64,000 nucleotides of DNA from an uncultured Nitrospirales bacterium (GTDB lineage Bacteria > Nitrospirota > Nitrospiria > Nitrospirales > UBA8639): positions 248,001 to 312,000 of the forward strand of contig OX638327.1 of assembly GCA_951812745.1 (NCBI GenBank), read 5' to 3'. Shown piece after piece: positions 33,790 to 43,639 of the stretch (position 1 is its first letter; each line of letters begins with the position of its first letter). Made by a program: the position numbers and the translations under genes. The notes below the pieces were generated by a model, which was not told the origin of the DNA, did not search any database, and saw only the letters and a program-made list of their open reading frames with translations.

Positions 33790-34448
33790 ATTCTACTCTC
33801 AAGAACTGCCTTGCTCTAGTATGCCATAACTCATCCACAGAGCAGTGAACTGAACCGCTCTGTCGGAAAACAATGTAAAGCGTCGGCATGGTCGTGGGCG
33901 AGTTGGATCAGAAGCCTTGGCGTACCGACCGACTCGACATGCTCCGCGAATATCGTAAAATTGCACCGCAACCGATTCAGTGCTTACAGTCAGGTTCGCG
34001 CGTTCCTGAAAGCATGGATTATGAGCATGTCTTTTTTCCTTCCATCGGACAACCCCGATTTTTACCACACTGGTGCCAATTTACAACTCCTCTATCAGAA
34101 AAAGCACGTTACTCTCTATCGATAAGTGATTGTCAAGGCGGATTGTCCTTCTACGTGTTCCGCAATGACACACTTACGAACAACCTTCCTGAAGACCTTC
34201 GATCCGTTTGGGAGAACGCGCCCAATCCTCAATGGAAAACGTCGAAGGTTCCGATTTGAGCAACCAGTAACCGGGCATCGCCGGGGCTCCCGCTCCTCAA
34301 TGAACGAAATATAATTCTATCATGTTCGTCAACGACCATTCAATGAATTCCCGACGATGATTCACGGATTGGATTCCAACCGTTGTTCTACGCTTGTCGA
34401 ATCACTTCGAACGTGCTATGTCCCCTTGCGACGCAAAGAGCGCGCCCG
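33790..34448. other. Gene-poor region with a truncated EVE copy
   Basis: About 660 bp without a supported gene. It has low GC, several short open frames with no recognisable product, and the second copy of the EVE 5' repeat (34204-34360). The sequence between 33840 and 34200 shows no motif I can name. Confidence 0.5.
34174..34278 (-). pseudogene. Truncated duplicate of the EVE-domain gene (5' end only)
   Basis: Starting at ATG 34278 it reads MPGYWLLKSEPSTFSIEDWA, then RSPKR, identical to the EVE gene except one Leu-to-Trp change, and then diverges to a stop at 34174. The break is exactly after PKR. It is a gene fragment left by duplication or imprecise recombination. Confidence 0.8.
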
Positions 34449-34883
34449 ATGAACGCCATTGAATCGTTCTACAACGAACTGACTGCCCTGGTCCCCTCAG
34501 AGGCCCTGATTGCCATTACGATCATCTCGGTCGTGATGTTTTTCGGGACCATCCTGCTCATTCCCGTCATCATCATCCGTCTGCCCGTGGATTACTTTTT
34601 GCACGATGAAGAACGCGTGTGGATGGCGGACTACCATCCGATTCTGCGCTACGTGGGCTTGGCCGTGAAAAACACGGTCGGCCTCGTTTTTCTCCTTGCA
34701 GGGATCGCCATGCTCGTTCTCCCGGGCCAAGGTTTACTCACCATGGTCATTGGAGTATCCTTACTCGATTTTCCAGGCAAGCGAACGATCGAGCATCGAC
34801 TGCTCACGAAACCCATGGTCTTCAATGCTATGAACGCCATTCGACAAAAGTTCGGCCGCCCCCCGTTCTCGCAACCGATATGA
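34449..34883 (+). CDS. PGPGW-like small integral membrane protein
   Basis: A 144-residue protein with three hydrophobic segments: IAITIISVVMFFGTILLIPV, YVGLAVKNTVGLVFLLAGIA and LLTMVIGVSLL. LVLPGQGLLTMVIGVSLLDF resembles the PGPGW family motif (LPGPGWLTIxxG) of unknown function. ATG 34449 is preferred over an upstream in-frame start at 34383. Codon usage returns to the GC-rich norm here, marking the end of the rearranged region. Confidence 0.7.
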   Translation: MNAIESFYNELTALVPSEALIAITIISVVMFFGTILLIPVIIIRLPVDYFLHDEERVWMADYHPILRYVGLAVKNTVGLVFLLAGIAMLVLPGQGLLTMVIGVSLLDFPGKRTIEHRLLTKPMVFNAMNAIRQKFGRPPFSQPI

Positions 34884-34974
34884 TAGACGGGCTCACGGCC
34901 GAGACAGAGCGGGCGAAGAGTCGTTTCGCGCCACCCGGCATACACGAAACGTTCACTCGACGTTCTGAAGCCCC

Positions 34975-36927
34975 ATGAAAACCGTGAAGACGACCGCGTG
35001 GATTCTCGTCTCTCTCCTGTGCGCCGTGTCCTTCGGCTTCGTCACCGGCCTGTTGAACCCTGAGGAAAAAGTCAACGGCCTCTGGTTGGTGACGGCGGCC
35101 GGATGTTTTTACGTGCTGGCCTACCGGTTTTACGGAGGATTCTTGAGTCGCCGCGTCATGCAACTCGATGACGAACGCAGGACTCCGGCCTTTCGCCTGG
35201 AAGACGGCACCAACTATTATCCCGCGAACAAATACGTGCTCTTCGGACACCATTTCGCCGCCATTGCCGGCGCCGGGCCGCTATTGGGTCCGGTCCTGGC
35301 GGCACAGTTCGGATTTCTGCCGGGGTTTCTCTGGCTGGTGATCGGGGCCGTGCTGGCGGGCGCGGTACAGGATTTCGTCATCCTGGTCGGGTCCTTGCGT
35401 CGCAATGGCCGCTCCCTCCCGGAAATCGCACGCGCGGAGATCGGATGGGTCACCGGCACGGCCACGGCCGTGGCCGTGTTGTTCATCGTGATCGTAGCCC
35501 TGGCCGGTCTGGGACTGGCCGTGGTCAACGCGCTCGTGGCCAATCCCTGGGGCACGTTTACGATTGCCATGACCATCCCCATCGCCTTGCTCATGGGATG
35601 GTATCATCACCACGTGCGACCCGGGCGCGTGGGAGAAATGTCCCTCATGGGCATCGTGCTTCTTGTGCTGGCCGTGGCCCTGGGCAAAACAGTGGCGCAG
35701 TCGGACTTGGCGATCTGGTTTACCCACGACCGGACCACGTTGGTCTGGCTCCTGGCCGGATACGGATTTCTGGCTTCGGTGCTGCCGATGTGGATGCTGT
35801 TGGTTCCGAGAGATTACCTCTCGACCTTTATGAAACTCGGGGTCATCGGGTTGCTGGCGATCGGCGTGATTATTCTGGCGCCCGACCTGCACATGCCCGC
35901 AGTCACCGGCTTCATCGACGGGGGAGGCCCGATCATCCCCGGCCCCCTCTTTCCGTTTCTGTTCATTACCATCGCCTGCGGCGCCATCTCGGGATTCCAT
36001 TCGCTCGTGTCATCGGGCACCACGCCGAAAATGATCGCCCGCGAATCGCAGGCCATGGTGGGCTATGGCGCCATGTTGCTGGAGAGCTTTGTCGGAGTGG
36101 TCGCGCTGATCTCGGCGTCCCTGCTCATCCCGGGTGATTATTTTGCGATCAACACGCGTCTTTCGGCCGATGCCCTGGCGGCCATGGGGTTCCCCGTTCA
36201 AAACATTCACACCCTCTCGCAACTGGTCGAAGTGGACATCTCGGGCCGGCCGGGAGGCGCGGTCTCGTTGGCCGTGGGGATGGCCTGGATTTTTTCCGCC
36301 CTGCCGGGGATGGCCGGTCTCATGGCCTATTGGTATCAATTTGCGCTCCTGTTCGAGGCCCTGTTCATCCTGACGACCATTGACGCGGGCACTCGTGTGG
36401 CGCGCTACCTCGTACAGGAAATGGGCGGGCATATCTATGCCCCGCTTCGGCGGATCAATTGGTGGCCCGGCGTCATCATGTCCAGCGCGCTCGTGGTCGG
36501 AGCATGGGGATGGCTCATCGCCACGGGAACGATTTCCACGGTCTGGCCCATGTTCGGAGCCGCCAATCAGTTATTGGGGACTCTGGCGTTATGTGTCGGC
36601 ACGACCCTGTTGATCAAAATGGACAAGGCCCGCTACCTGTGGGTGACGGCCGTCCCGATGGTGTTCGTGGGCATTATTACCTTGACGGGCTGCCATGACC
36701 TGTGGTGGATCTTCTTGGATCGGGCTCGAACCGCCACGGACCCGGTGACGCGCGTCACGATGGCGCTGAATGCGGCGCTGGTCGGCCTGGTCGCCGTCCT
36801 GGCACTCGTGGTCCTGACCGAGAGCGCGATGAAATGGTACCGGTACCTGGTCCTGAAACAGCCCTATACCACCGCAGAAATTCTCGACGGCGACGGCATC
36901 AGGGTCCCGGAAGGCAAGTGTTGTTAA
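34975..36927 (+). CDS. cstA: Carbon starvation protein CstA family transporter
   Basis: A 650-residue polytopic membrane protein with about 16 hydrophobic segments. Diagnostic stretches are FGHHFAAIAGAGPLLGPVLA near residue 85, GAVQDFVILVGSLRRNGRSL, ISGFHSLVSSGTTPKMIARE near 345 and FGAANQLLGTLALCVG near 525. CstA/BtsT proteins take up pyruvate or peptides. Length is slightly below E. coli CstA (701). The gene sits before yajQ with a 18-bp gap; co-transcription is likely. Confidence 0.92.
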   Translation: MKTVKTTAWILVSLLCAVSFGFVTGLLNPEEKVNGLWLVTAAGCFYVLAYRFYGGFLSRRVMQLDDERRTPAFRLEDGTNYYPANKYVLFGHHFAAIAGAGPLLGPVLAAQFGFLPGFLWLVIGAVLAGAVQDFVILVGSLRRNGRSLPEIARAEIGWVTGTATAVAVLFIVIVALAGLGLAVVNALVANPWGTFTIAMTIPIALLMGWYHHHVRPGRVGEMSLMGIVLLVLAVALGKTVAQSDLAIWFTHDRTTLVWLLAGYGFLASVLPMWMLLVPRDYLSTFMKLGVIGLLAIGVIILAPDLHMPAVTGFIDGGGPIIPGPLFPFLFITIACGAISGFHSLVSSGTTPKMIARESQAMVGYGAMLLESFVGVVALISASLLIPGDYFAINTRLSADALAAMGFPVQNIHTLSQLVEVDISGRPGGAVSLAVGMAWIFSALPGMAGLMAYWYQFALLFEALFILTTIDAGTRVARYLVQEMGGHIYAPLRRINWWPGVIMSSALVVGAWGWLIATGTISTVWPMFGAANQLLGTLALCVGTTLLIKMDKARYLWVTAVPMVFVGIITLTGCHDLWWIFLDRARTATDPVTRVTMALNAALVGLVAVLALVVLTESAMKWYRYLVLKQPYTTAEILDGDGIRVPEGKCC

Positions 36928-36945
36928 GAAATAGGAGATAACTTT

Positions 36946-37443
36946 ATGGCGGATTCGTTTTCGTTTGACGTGACATCCACGGTGGACATGCAAGAAGTCA
37001 AAAACGCGGTTGACCAAACCATGAAAGAGATCGGGCAACGATTCGATTTCAAAGGGTCACCATCCAGGGTCACGTTCAAGGAAAAAGACCACGATCTGGA
37101 GATCGTGGCGGACGACGACTACAAACTCAAGGCGGTCATCGACATCCTCAAGGGAAAATGCGTGAAACGAAGCGTGTCGTTGAAAGCCCTGAACTACGGC
37201 AAGGTGGAACAGGCCCTTGGGGGGACCGTCCGGCAACACGTCACGGTGCAAAGCGGGATCGTCGAAGACAAAGCCAAGGCCATCGCGAAGCGTCTGAAGG
37301 AGAAAAAGTTCAAGGCGCAGGCGCAGATTCAAGGAGATCAGGTGCGCGTGCAGAGCAAAAGCAAGGACGAACTGCAGGCCGTCATCGGCTTCCTGAAACA
37401 GGAAGACTTCGGCATCGACTTGCAGTTCGTGAATTATCGCTGA
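36946..37443 (+). CDS. yajQ: YajQ-family nucleotide-binding protein
   Basis: A 165-residue protein with the full YajQ pattern: SFDVTSTVDMQEVKNAVDQT, QRFDFKGSPSRVTF, LKGKCVKRSVSLKALNYGKV, AIAKRLKEKKFKAQAQIQGD and a C-terminal EDFGIDLQFVNYR. Two ferredoxin-like RNP folds; homologues bind c-di-GMP or tRNA/nucleotides and act as regulators. A ribosome binding site AGGAGATAAC precedes the ATG. Confidence 0.94.
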   Translation: MADSFSFDVTSTVDMQEVKNAVDQTMKEIGQRFDFKGSPSRVTFKEKDHDLEIVADDDYKLKAVIDILKGKCVKRSVSLKALNYGKVEQALGGTVRQHVTVQSGIVEDKAKAIAKRLKEKKFKAQAQIQGDQVRVQSKSKDELQAVIGFLKQEDFGIDLQFVNYR

Positions 37444-37588
37444 GCCTCTTGCGCCCCGTCCAGACACGAGGTGCCGTTAAACGCCTTCAGCCTGCGTGGT
37501 TCGGCTCAGGGGCATCCTGGGTCTTGAGGGAGTCGGACGACAGAAGTGATACATTGTCGTATCAAGGACAGAGGAGGGGAGTCGAGAG

Positions 37589-38194
37589 TTACAAATACCG
37601 GCTGGTCACCGTGTGCCCCTGTTCGTCCAGTTCATACAGCAACGGGGCGCCGGTGGGGATGTTGAGTTCGAGCACGTCTTCGCGGGAGAGCCGGTCGAGG
37701 TGCATGAGGAGGGCGCGCAGGCTGTTCCCATGCGCCACCACCAAGAGCATTTCGCCATTGGCGAGGCGCGGCCAGATCCGCTCCCGGTAATAGGGCAGCA
37801 CGCGTTCGGCCGTGTCCTGCAGACTTTCTCCGCCCGGGGGCCGCACGTCGTAACTTCTCCTCCACAGTTTGACCTGGGCTTCGCCGTATTGTTCCGCGGT
37901 CTCGGTTTTGTTGAGGCCTTGCAGGTCGCCGTACATGCGTTCGTTCAACGCCTGGTCCCGCTCGACCTGCAGGCCGGGTTGGCCGATGACGTCCATCACG
38001 ATCTCCAACGTCCTGATGGCCCGCGTCAATACGGAGGTAAAGGCATAGTCGAACCGATAGGCGCGGAGTTTCTCTCCGGCTTCCCGCGCTTCCTGTTCAC
38101 CCCTGGGGCTGAGGGGGACGTCCACCCACCCGGTAAACCGGTTTTCGAGATTCCATTGGGATTCACCGTGGCGAATCAAGACGATGTGTTTCAT
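37589..38194 (-). CDS. gpmA: 2,3-bisphosphoglycerate-dependent phosphoglycerate mutase
   Basis: A 201-residue histidine-phosphatase enzyme of glycolysis/gluconeogenesis interconverting 2- and 3-phosphoglycerate. The catalytic start is IVLIRHGESQWNLENRFTGW, with LNERMYGDLQGLNKTETAEQ, RSYDVRPPGGESLQDT and VVAHGNSLRALLMHLD following. It is about 30 residues shorter than E. coli GpmA, like other compact bacterial forms, but all catalytic positions are present. Opposite strand to its neighbours. Confidence 0.92.
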   Translation of the reverse strand: MKHIVLIRHGESQWNLENRFTGWVDVPLSPRGEQEAREAGEKLRAYRFDYAFTSVLTRAIRTLEIVMDVIGQPGLQVERDQALNERMYGDLQGLNKTETAEQYGEAQVKLWRRSYDVRPPGGESLQDTAERVLPYYRERIWPRLANGEMLLVVAHGNSLRALLMHLDRLSREDVLELNIPTGAPLLYELDEQGHTVTSRYL

Positions 38195-38370
38195 GCTCCC
38201 TCCTCATGTGCGATCCCTTTGCTTCGTGTTCCTGCCCGGCTTCACCCGGGGTGGCCCGGTCGTCCGCCCTTGCTTTGCTCGCCCGCCCGCCGTACCATGC
38301 CGAGCACGTTCCTTTCCCCGATAAATCCCCGCCAAGACCTGCGAGGACACATGTCGGGGACAAGCCTCCG

Positions 38371-39219
38371 ATGACCACCGTCATGGCGCGTATGGCCCAA
38401 CCCGATCTCCCTCACCCCGATGCCCAGTGGTGGCTCAGGCTGGCGCAACGGCTCAACATCAAGGATAAAGTCGAGCAGTTCTTTCACGACGCGACCACGC
38501 CCCACAACGTGCTGGACCGCGTGGTGGAAGTCGATGGGGACATGCAGTATATCCTGTTTGTCCTGGTGCGCCATTGGATCCCCATCGTGTTGCCCCCGCC
38601 GGGCCGCGAACGCGTTACCAAACACGATCAGGATTACTGGCTGGAATCGGCGCAAATCCTCGAGGCCGCGGTGACGCGCCTGCGTGAATTAAAACCCCTG
38701 ATCGACCTTCTGACCACGGTCAACCCCTTTGAGCCCAAGCCGGCACCGTCCGCTTCTCCGGTCGTCGAGGTCGAGTTGGCCAACATGTTGCAGGACATCG
38801 CCAAGGTCGCGGGCAGTTACGGCGGGCCGGACTATACGTCGATTATCAAGAATTTCGACCCGATTCCCCTGCGACAGACGCAACCGTTCAAGCACAACAA
38901 AAAACACAGCGCCGAGTTGTGGGTCGTGTTTCTGCTCCGTGAGCATTTCCGCACCCTGAACCTGGGGAAGGACCGTTATTGGCCGCTTCTCACGGACGTG
39001 ATTACCGCCGCCGGCATTCGTCAACCCAATGACCATCCGTTTACCCCGGGTGAACTCAAATCCTGGTGGACCAAGAACTGGCCCCGGACCTACACCCTGC
39101 TGAAGGAGAAAAGCGATGACGGGCTGCCCACCGTGCATACGGCCTACCAAAGCGACTATGAATGGTTTCAGTCATGGTTCATGTGGGAGTTGTCGCAACC
39201 GGCTGGCCCCGGCCGCTGA
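38371..39219 (+). CDS. Conserved-looking cytoplasmic protein of unknown function
   Basis: A 282-residue soluble protein starting at ATG 38371 (MTTVMARMAQPDLPHPDAQW). Visible are a helical N-terminal half with VEQFFHDATTPHNVLDRVVE and ILEAAVTRLRELKPLIDLLT, and a Trp-rich C-terminus (WWTKNWPRTYTLLKEKSD, YEWFQSWFMWEL). No signal peptide, transmembrane helix or known motif. The frame is open further upstream to 38206 but that part is Pro/Ala-rich and lacks family-like features. Function not assignable. Confidence 0.65.
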   Translation: MTTVMARMAQPDLPHPDAQWWLRLAQRLNIKDKVEQFFHDATTPHNVLDRVVEVDGDMQYILFVLVRHWIPIVLPPPGRERVTKHDQDYWLESAQILEAAVTRLRELKPLIDLLTTVNPFEPKPAPSASPVVEVELANMLQDIAKVAGSYGGPDYTSIIKNFDPIPLRQTQPFKHNKKHSAELWVVFLLREHFRTLNLGKDRYWPLLTDVITAAGIRQPNDHPFTPGELKSWWTKNWPRTYTLLKEKSDDGLPTVHTAYQSDYEWFQSWFMWELSQPAGPGR

Positions 39220-39246
39220 TCCCCGGCCCGTTCAGGGGACCGCCCG

Positions 39247-39936
39247 TCATAGAATCATCCGGCGGCCCTCCATTTCTTCCCCGCCGGGTTCGCCGCCCGG
39301 CAACGGGAAGTCTTCCTCCGGCGGTGTTTCACCGAACACGGCAAAAAAGATTCCGATCTTCAACAGGAACGACGCCGCCACCAACCACAACACGTAGGGC
39401 TGGATGCCTCCTTCCTCCGTGAGCTGCCGCATGCGGGCCGCGTGGTCCAGGCCGGTCCGGGCTTTTACCTTCAGCAACAGGTCCCTCAGATGCCAGTAAT
39501 AGACGTAATTGGCGCTTGCGCTTGCGATGATCGACCACACGATCGGCACGGAGATATCGCCGGTGATAAAAACGGACACGATCGGGCCGATAAAATACAC
39601 GAACGCAAACATGTACATCTTGCGATACAGAAACCAGAGAAAGGGTTCGACTAGAAACGGAGCCCAGTTCCACGTGAGGGAAAAGCGGGGGCCTTGCGCA
39701 GTGTGAAATCGTCGAAACGCGCGCCGGTAATAGTCCCACGCCGGTCGCCACGACCAAGCTCCCCTGACCCTGAATTGGAGACAATTGCCGGGACCGATCA
39801 ACGTGCGCCAATACTGCTCTTCCTGATCGGCCTCGGAGGCCGCCGCTTCCGCTTCCGGGGGAAACTCTTTGCCGCATCGCAGGCAAAATTGGGCATCATC
39901 GGGGTTCTGTTGTTGGCAGGAATCGCAGGCTCTCAT
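39247..39936 (-). CDS. Zinc-ribbon and DUF2628-like membrane protein
   Basis: A 229-residue protein. The N-terminus MRACDSCQQQNPDDAQFCLR is a CxxC...CxxC zinc ribbon. Then a polar linker, WNWAPFLVEPFLWFLYRKMY and hydrophobic segments FAFVYFIGPIVSVFI, IVWSIIASASANYVYYW and VLWLVAASFLLKIGIFFAVF, characteristic of DUF2628 proteins. Function unknown. It ends convergently with the upstream gene. Confidence 0.75.
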   Translation of the reverse strand: MRACDSCQQQNPDDAQFCLRCGKEFPPEAEAAASEADQEEQYWRTLIGPGNCLQFRVRGAWSWRPAWDYYRRAFRRFHTAQGPRFSLTWNWAPFLVEPFLWFLYRKMYMFAFVYFIGPIVSVFITGDISVPIVWSIIASASANYVYYWHLRDLLLKVKARTGLDHAARMRQLTEEGGIQPYVLWLVAASFLLKIGIFFAVFGETPPEEDFPLPGGEPGGEEMEGRRMIL

Positions 39937-40081
39937 TGTTTTGGTTATACCATGCGACTGTTGTGGAAGGCCACTGGACTGTTGCTGCCGTGTCAACGCA
40001 AGAGGTCAGGAGCCCCATTCCATTGCGCCACTGAGAAGCCCTGTGCTAGATTCGCCTTTTCCCACGCGAGGTTTCGCCGTC

Positions 40082-41293
40082 ATGCTGACTGAAGATCTGC
40101 AACAGCGTTCCGCCCGGACGATCATGAACACCTATGCCCGTTTTCCCATCAGCCTGGTGCGGGGCAAGGGGTGTAAGGTCTATGACGCCGAGGACCGGGA
40201 ATATCTGGACTTTGTCGCCGGCATCGCGGTCAATGCGCTGGGTCACGGCCACCCCGATCTGGTCACGGCCATCGAACGACAGGCGCGCCACCTTCTGCAT
40301 ACGTCGAACCTGTATTATTCCGAACCGCAAGTACTGGTCGCCGAGCGATTGGTGGCGCATTCCTTCGCTCACAAGGTGTTCTTCTGCAACAGCGGGGCGG
40401 AGGCTAACGAAGCCGCGATCAAGCTCGCCCGCAAATATTCCTTTGACAAATACGGCCCGGACCGTCACGAGATCATCACCATGAACAACTCGTTTCATGG
40501 CCGGACCCTGGCAACCATCACCGCAACGGGACAGGCCAAAGTGCAGCAGGGATTCGCGCCGCTCCCGCAAGGGTTCAAGTACGCCGATTTCAACGACGTC
40601 TCCTCGATCGAACGCCGGATGGATCAACGTACCGCCGCGGTGATGCTCGAACCCATACAGGGCGAGGGAGGCGTGGTGGTGGCCGAGGGAGCGTTCCTGG
40701 AACAATTGCACGCGCTCTGTCGCGACCGCGACGTGCTGTTGATTTTCGACGAGATCCAGACCGGCATGGGGAGAACCGGCACCCTCTTTGCGTATGAACA
40801 GTACAACGTCCGGCCGGATATCATGACCCTGGCCAAGGGCTTGGGCGGCGGGCTCCCCATCGGGGCCTGTCTCGCCACCGACGACGTGGCGCAAGCGTTC
40901 GGCCCGGGTTCCCATGCGTCCACGTTCGGCGGAAATCCCCTGGCCTGCGCCGGCGCCCTCGCCGTGCTCAACGCCTTGCTGGACGACCGCCTGCTCGAAC
41001 GCAGCCAGGCCGCGGGGGCCTACCTGCACAAGGGGCTCCAATCCTTGCAGAACCGGTTTCCCGTGGTCACGGCGGTTCGCGGCCTGGGGCTGTTGCAAGG
41101 CATGGAACTTTCCGTGGACGGGCAACCGGTCGTCCAGGACTGTCTGGCCCGGCGCATGTTGATCAACTGCACGATGGGAAACGTGCTCCGCTTCGTGCCT
41201 CCGTTGATTGTGACCAACGGCGAGATTGACCGGTTACTGGACGTATTATCCGGTGTGTTGACTAAACGGCTCGAGTCGCTTCCGCATTCATGA
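40082..41293 (+). CDS. argD: Acetylornithine aminotransferase
   Basis: A 403-residue class III PLP aminotransferase for the N-acetylornithine step of arginine synthesis (often also N-succinyl-diaminopimelate aminotransferase in lysine synthesis, which fits the co-located dap and lysA genes). Seen: RGKGCKVYDAEDREYLDFVA, FFCNSGAEANEAAIKLARKY, SFHGRTLATITATGQ, DEIQTGMGRTG and the PLP-lysine segment LAKGLGGGLPIGACLA. ATG 40082 matches the family start; the longer upstream frame overlaps the DUF2628 gene on the other strand. First gene of a co-oriented arg-lys-dap block. Confidence 0.95.
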   Translation: MLTEDLQQRSARTIMNTYARFPISLVRGKGCKVYDAEDREYLDFVAGIAVNALGHGHPDLVTAIERQARHLLHTSNLYYSEPQVLVAERLVAHSFAHKVFFCNSGAEANEAAIKLARKYSFDKYGPDRHEIITMNNSFHGRTLATITATGQAKVQQGFAPLPQGFKYADFNDVSSIERRMDQRTAAVMLEPIQGEGGVVVAEGAFLEQLHALCRDRDVLLIFDEIQTGMGRTGTLFAYEQYNVRPDIMTLAKGLGGGLPIGACLATDDVAQAFGPGSHASTFGGNPLACAGALAVLNALLDDRLLERSQAAGAYLHKGLQSLQNRFPVVTAVRGLGLLQGMELSVDGQPVVQDCLARRMLINCTMGNVLRFVPPLIVTNGEIDRLLDVLSGVLTKRLESLPHS

Positions 41294-41339
41294 AGAAGGT
41301 AGGGCGGATGTTTCACGCAAACCGATTGGGACCTGACGT

Positions 41340-42350
41340 ATGACCCTATTGGGACGTTCCATTCCAGCCCCCGGCGTTTCGGCGGCCCCGTCCGCGACGG
41401 GCCGGACGAAAGATTTGCTGGCGGTCTCCGACCTGTCCGGCAGCCAACTTTTCCGCCTGTTCCGCATTGCCCGCGAACTCAAGGCCACCCCGCGGCCAGG
41501 TCCGGCGTCTCAATGGCTGTCGGGATTGACCCTGGGCCTACTGTTCGAGAAACCCTCGACCCGCACGCGGGTTTCCTTTGAGGCGGGTATGCACCAATTG
41601 GGAGGACAGGCCTTGTTCCTGCCGTCGGATACCATCCAACTCAGCCGTGGCGAGAGTCTCGCCGATACCGCCCTGGTGCTTTCCCGGTATCTGGACGGGC
41701 TCGTGGTCCGCACGTTCGAGCAGGCCACGTTGGAGGAGTGGGCCCGCCATGCCACCGTCCCGGTCATCAACGGGTTGACGGACCTGTGTCATCCCTGCCA
41801 GATCCTGGCCGACCTGTTCACCATCATGGAAGGCAAGGAATCTTTTACCGAGGACGCGTTCCAAGGCTTCAAACTCGCGTACGTGGGCGACGGGAACAAC
41901 GTGGCGAATTCGTTGATCGAAGCCGGGGCGAAAACGGGGATGCACGTCGCGATCGCTTGCCCGCCCCAATATCAACCCGATCCGGGCATCGTCGAACGGA
42001 GCCGCGAGGAAGCCGGCCGCACGGGCGCGACCATCGAGATCGTCCATGATCCGGCTGCGGCAGCGGAGAATGCCGATGCCCTCTATACGGACGTTTGGAC
42101 GAGTATGGGACAGGAGCACGAACAGGCCGAACGCTTGAAAGCCATGGTTCCCTACCAGTTGAACGAACATCTGCTCCGCCGAGCCAAACCTTCGGCAATC
42201 GTGTTGCATTGCCTGCCGGCCCACCGGGGTGAGGAAATCACTGCGGCGGTCTTGGACGGGCCGCAATCCGTGGTCCTGCAGCAGGCGGAAAATCGCCTTC
42301 ACGTTCAAAAAGCGATCTTAACGGAGTGGCTCGGGCGGCCCTGGCCCTGA
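41340..42350 (+). CDS. argF: Ornithine carbamoyltransferase
   Basis: A 336-residue transferase forming citrulline from ornithine and carbamoyl phosphate. [20 protein letters not shown] carries the STRTR phosphate-binding loop, followed by [35 protein letters not shown] and [14 protein letters not shown] with the ornithine-binding HCLP. A 25-residue N-terminal extension precedes the fold. It lies 46 bp after argD and 29 bp before argG. Confidence 0.95.
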   Translation: MTLLGRSIPAPGVSAAPSATGRTKDLLAVSDLSGSQLFRLFRIARELKATPRPGPASQWLSGLTLGLLFEKPSTRTRVSFEAGMHQLGGQALFLPSDTIQLSRGESLADTALVLSRYLDGLVVRTFEQATLEEWARHATVPVINGLTDLCHPCQILADLFTIMEGKESFTEDAFQGFKLAYVGDGNNVANSLIEAGAKTGMHVAIACPPQYQPDPGIVERSREEAGRTGATIEIVHDPAAAAENADALYTDVWTSMGQEHEQAERLKAMVPYQLNEHLLRRAKPSAIVLHCLPAHRGEEITAAVLDGPQSVVLQQAENRLHVQKAILTEWLGRPWP

Positions 42351-42379
42351 GACCCTCACGCCCGACGCCCTGCACTACG

Positions 42380-43639
42380 ATGCCGATACGCGCACCACAT
42401 ACGATCAAGAAAGTCGTGCTGGCCTATTCCGGCGGCCTCGATACGTCGGTCATCCTGCAATGGCTCCGAACGGAATATAAGGCCGACGTCATCGCCTTTT
42501 GCGCGGATCTCGGTCAAGGCGAGGATCTCCGCGCCATCAAGCAGAAGGCTCTGGCCGTGGGGGCTGCGAAGGTCTACGTGGAGGATCTCCGGGAAACGTT
42601 CGTGAAGGACTACGTCTTTCCCATGCTCCGGGCCAATGCCGTGTACGAGGGCTGTTATTTATTGGGCACCTCGATCGCGCGTCCGCTGATCGCCCGGCGC
42701 CAGATCGAGATCGCGCAAAAAGAAAAAGCCCAGGCGGTAAGTCATGGCTCCACCGGAAAGGGGAATGACCAGGTCCGGTTCGAGCTCACGTATACGGCCA
42801 TCAACCCCGATATCGTCATCATCGCGCCGTGGCGGGAATGGTCGTTTCAATCCCGAGGCGAGTTAATCCGGTACGCCCGAAAACACGGGATTCCCGTGAC
42901 TGCCACCAAGGCCAAACCCTACAGCATGGACCTGAACCTGTTTCACGTGAGTTACGAAGGTGGGATTCTCGAAGACCCCTGGAAAGCCCCGCCCGAATCC
43001 ATCTTTCAGATGACGGTCTCACCAGAGCGCGCGCCGAACAAGCCGCAACAGATTGAAATCGCTTTTGAGCGCGGCGACCCGGTCGCGGTGAACGGCCGGC
43101 GCCTGTCCCCGGCCAACCTCCTCGATCTCCTCAACCGGCTCGGGGGGCGACACGGCATCGGACGGGTGGACTTGGTGGAAAACCGCTACGTGGGCATCAA
43201 GTCGCGCGGGGTGTATGAAACGCCAGGCGGCACGATCCTGCACGTCGCGCACCGCGGCATCGAATCCCTGACCATGGACCGGGAGGTTCTTCACCTGCGC
43301 GACAGCTTGATTTCACGGTACGCGGAACTCGTGTATTATGGTTATTGGTTCGCTCCCGAACGCGTGATGCTGCAGAAGCTTATGGATGAAGCCCAACGCG
43401 GGGTGAACGGCACGGTCCGGCTCAAGTTATACAAGGGGAACTGCACGGTCACGGGCCGGCGATCCGATTCATCGCTCTACCGGGAAGACCTCGCCACCTT
43501 CGAACAAGACCAGGGGTATCGCCAGCAGGATGCCGAAGGGTTTATCCGGCTGAATGCCTTGCGCCTGGCGATCATCAAATCCCGGAAAACGTCGCGTTCC
43601 CGGGGTACATCTAGTCGAAAGGCCAAGCGGTCGAAATGA
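42380..43639 (+). CDS. argG: Argininosuccinate synthase
   Basis: A 419-residue enzyme joining citrulline and aspartate with ATP. The P-loop-like [20 protein letters not shown] is at residue 12, then [40 protein letters not shown] and the substrate region [23 protein letters not shown] 42380 gives the canonical beginning. A Lys/Arg/Ser-rich tail of about 15 residues is unusual. Its last codons overlap argH by four bases. Confidence 0.96.
   Translation: MPIRAPHTIKKVVLAYSGGLDTSVILQWLRTEYKADVIAFCADLGQGEDLRAIKQKALAVGAAKVYVEDLRETFVKDYVFPMLRANAVYEGCYLLGTSIARPLIARRQIEIAQKEKAQAVSHGSTGKGNDQVRFELTYTAINPDIVIIAPWREWSFQSRGELIRYARKHGIPVTATKAKPYSMDLNLFHVSYEGGILEDPWKAPPESIFQMTVSPERAPNKPQQIEIAFERGDPVAVNGRRLSPANLLDLLNRLGGRHGIGRVDLVENRYVGIKSRGVYETPGGTILHVAHRGIESLTMDREVLHLRDSLISRYAELVYYGYWFAPERVMLQKLMDEAQRGVNGTVRLKLYKGNCTVTGRRSDSSLYREDLATFEQDQGYRQQDAEGFIRLNALRLAIIKSRKTSRSRGTSSRKAKRSK

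Noticed and set aside
38206-38370. Extended N-terminus of the 282-residue unknown protein
   Set aside because: The segment is Pro/Ala-rich with no conserved character, and ATG 38371 gives a natural protein start.
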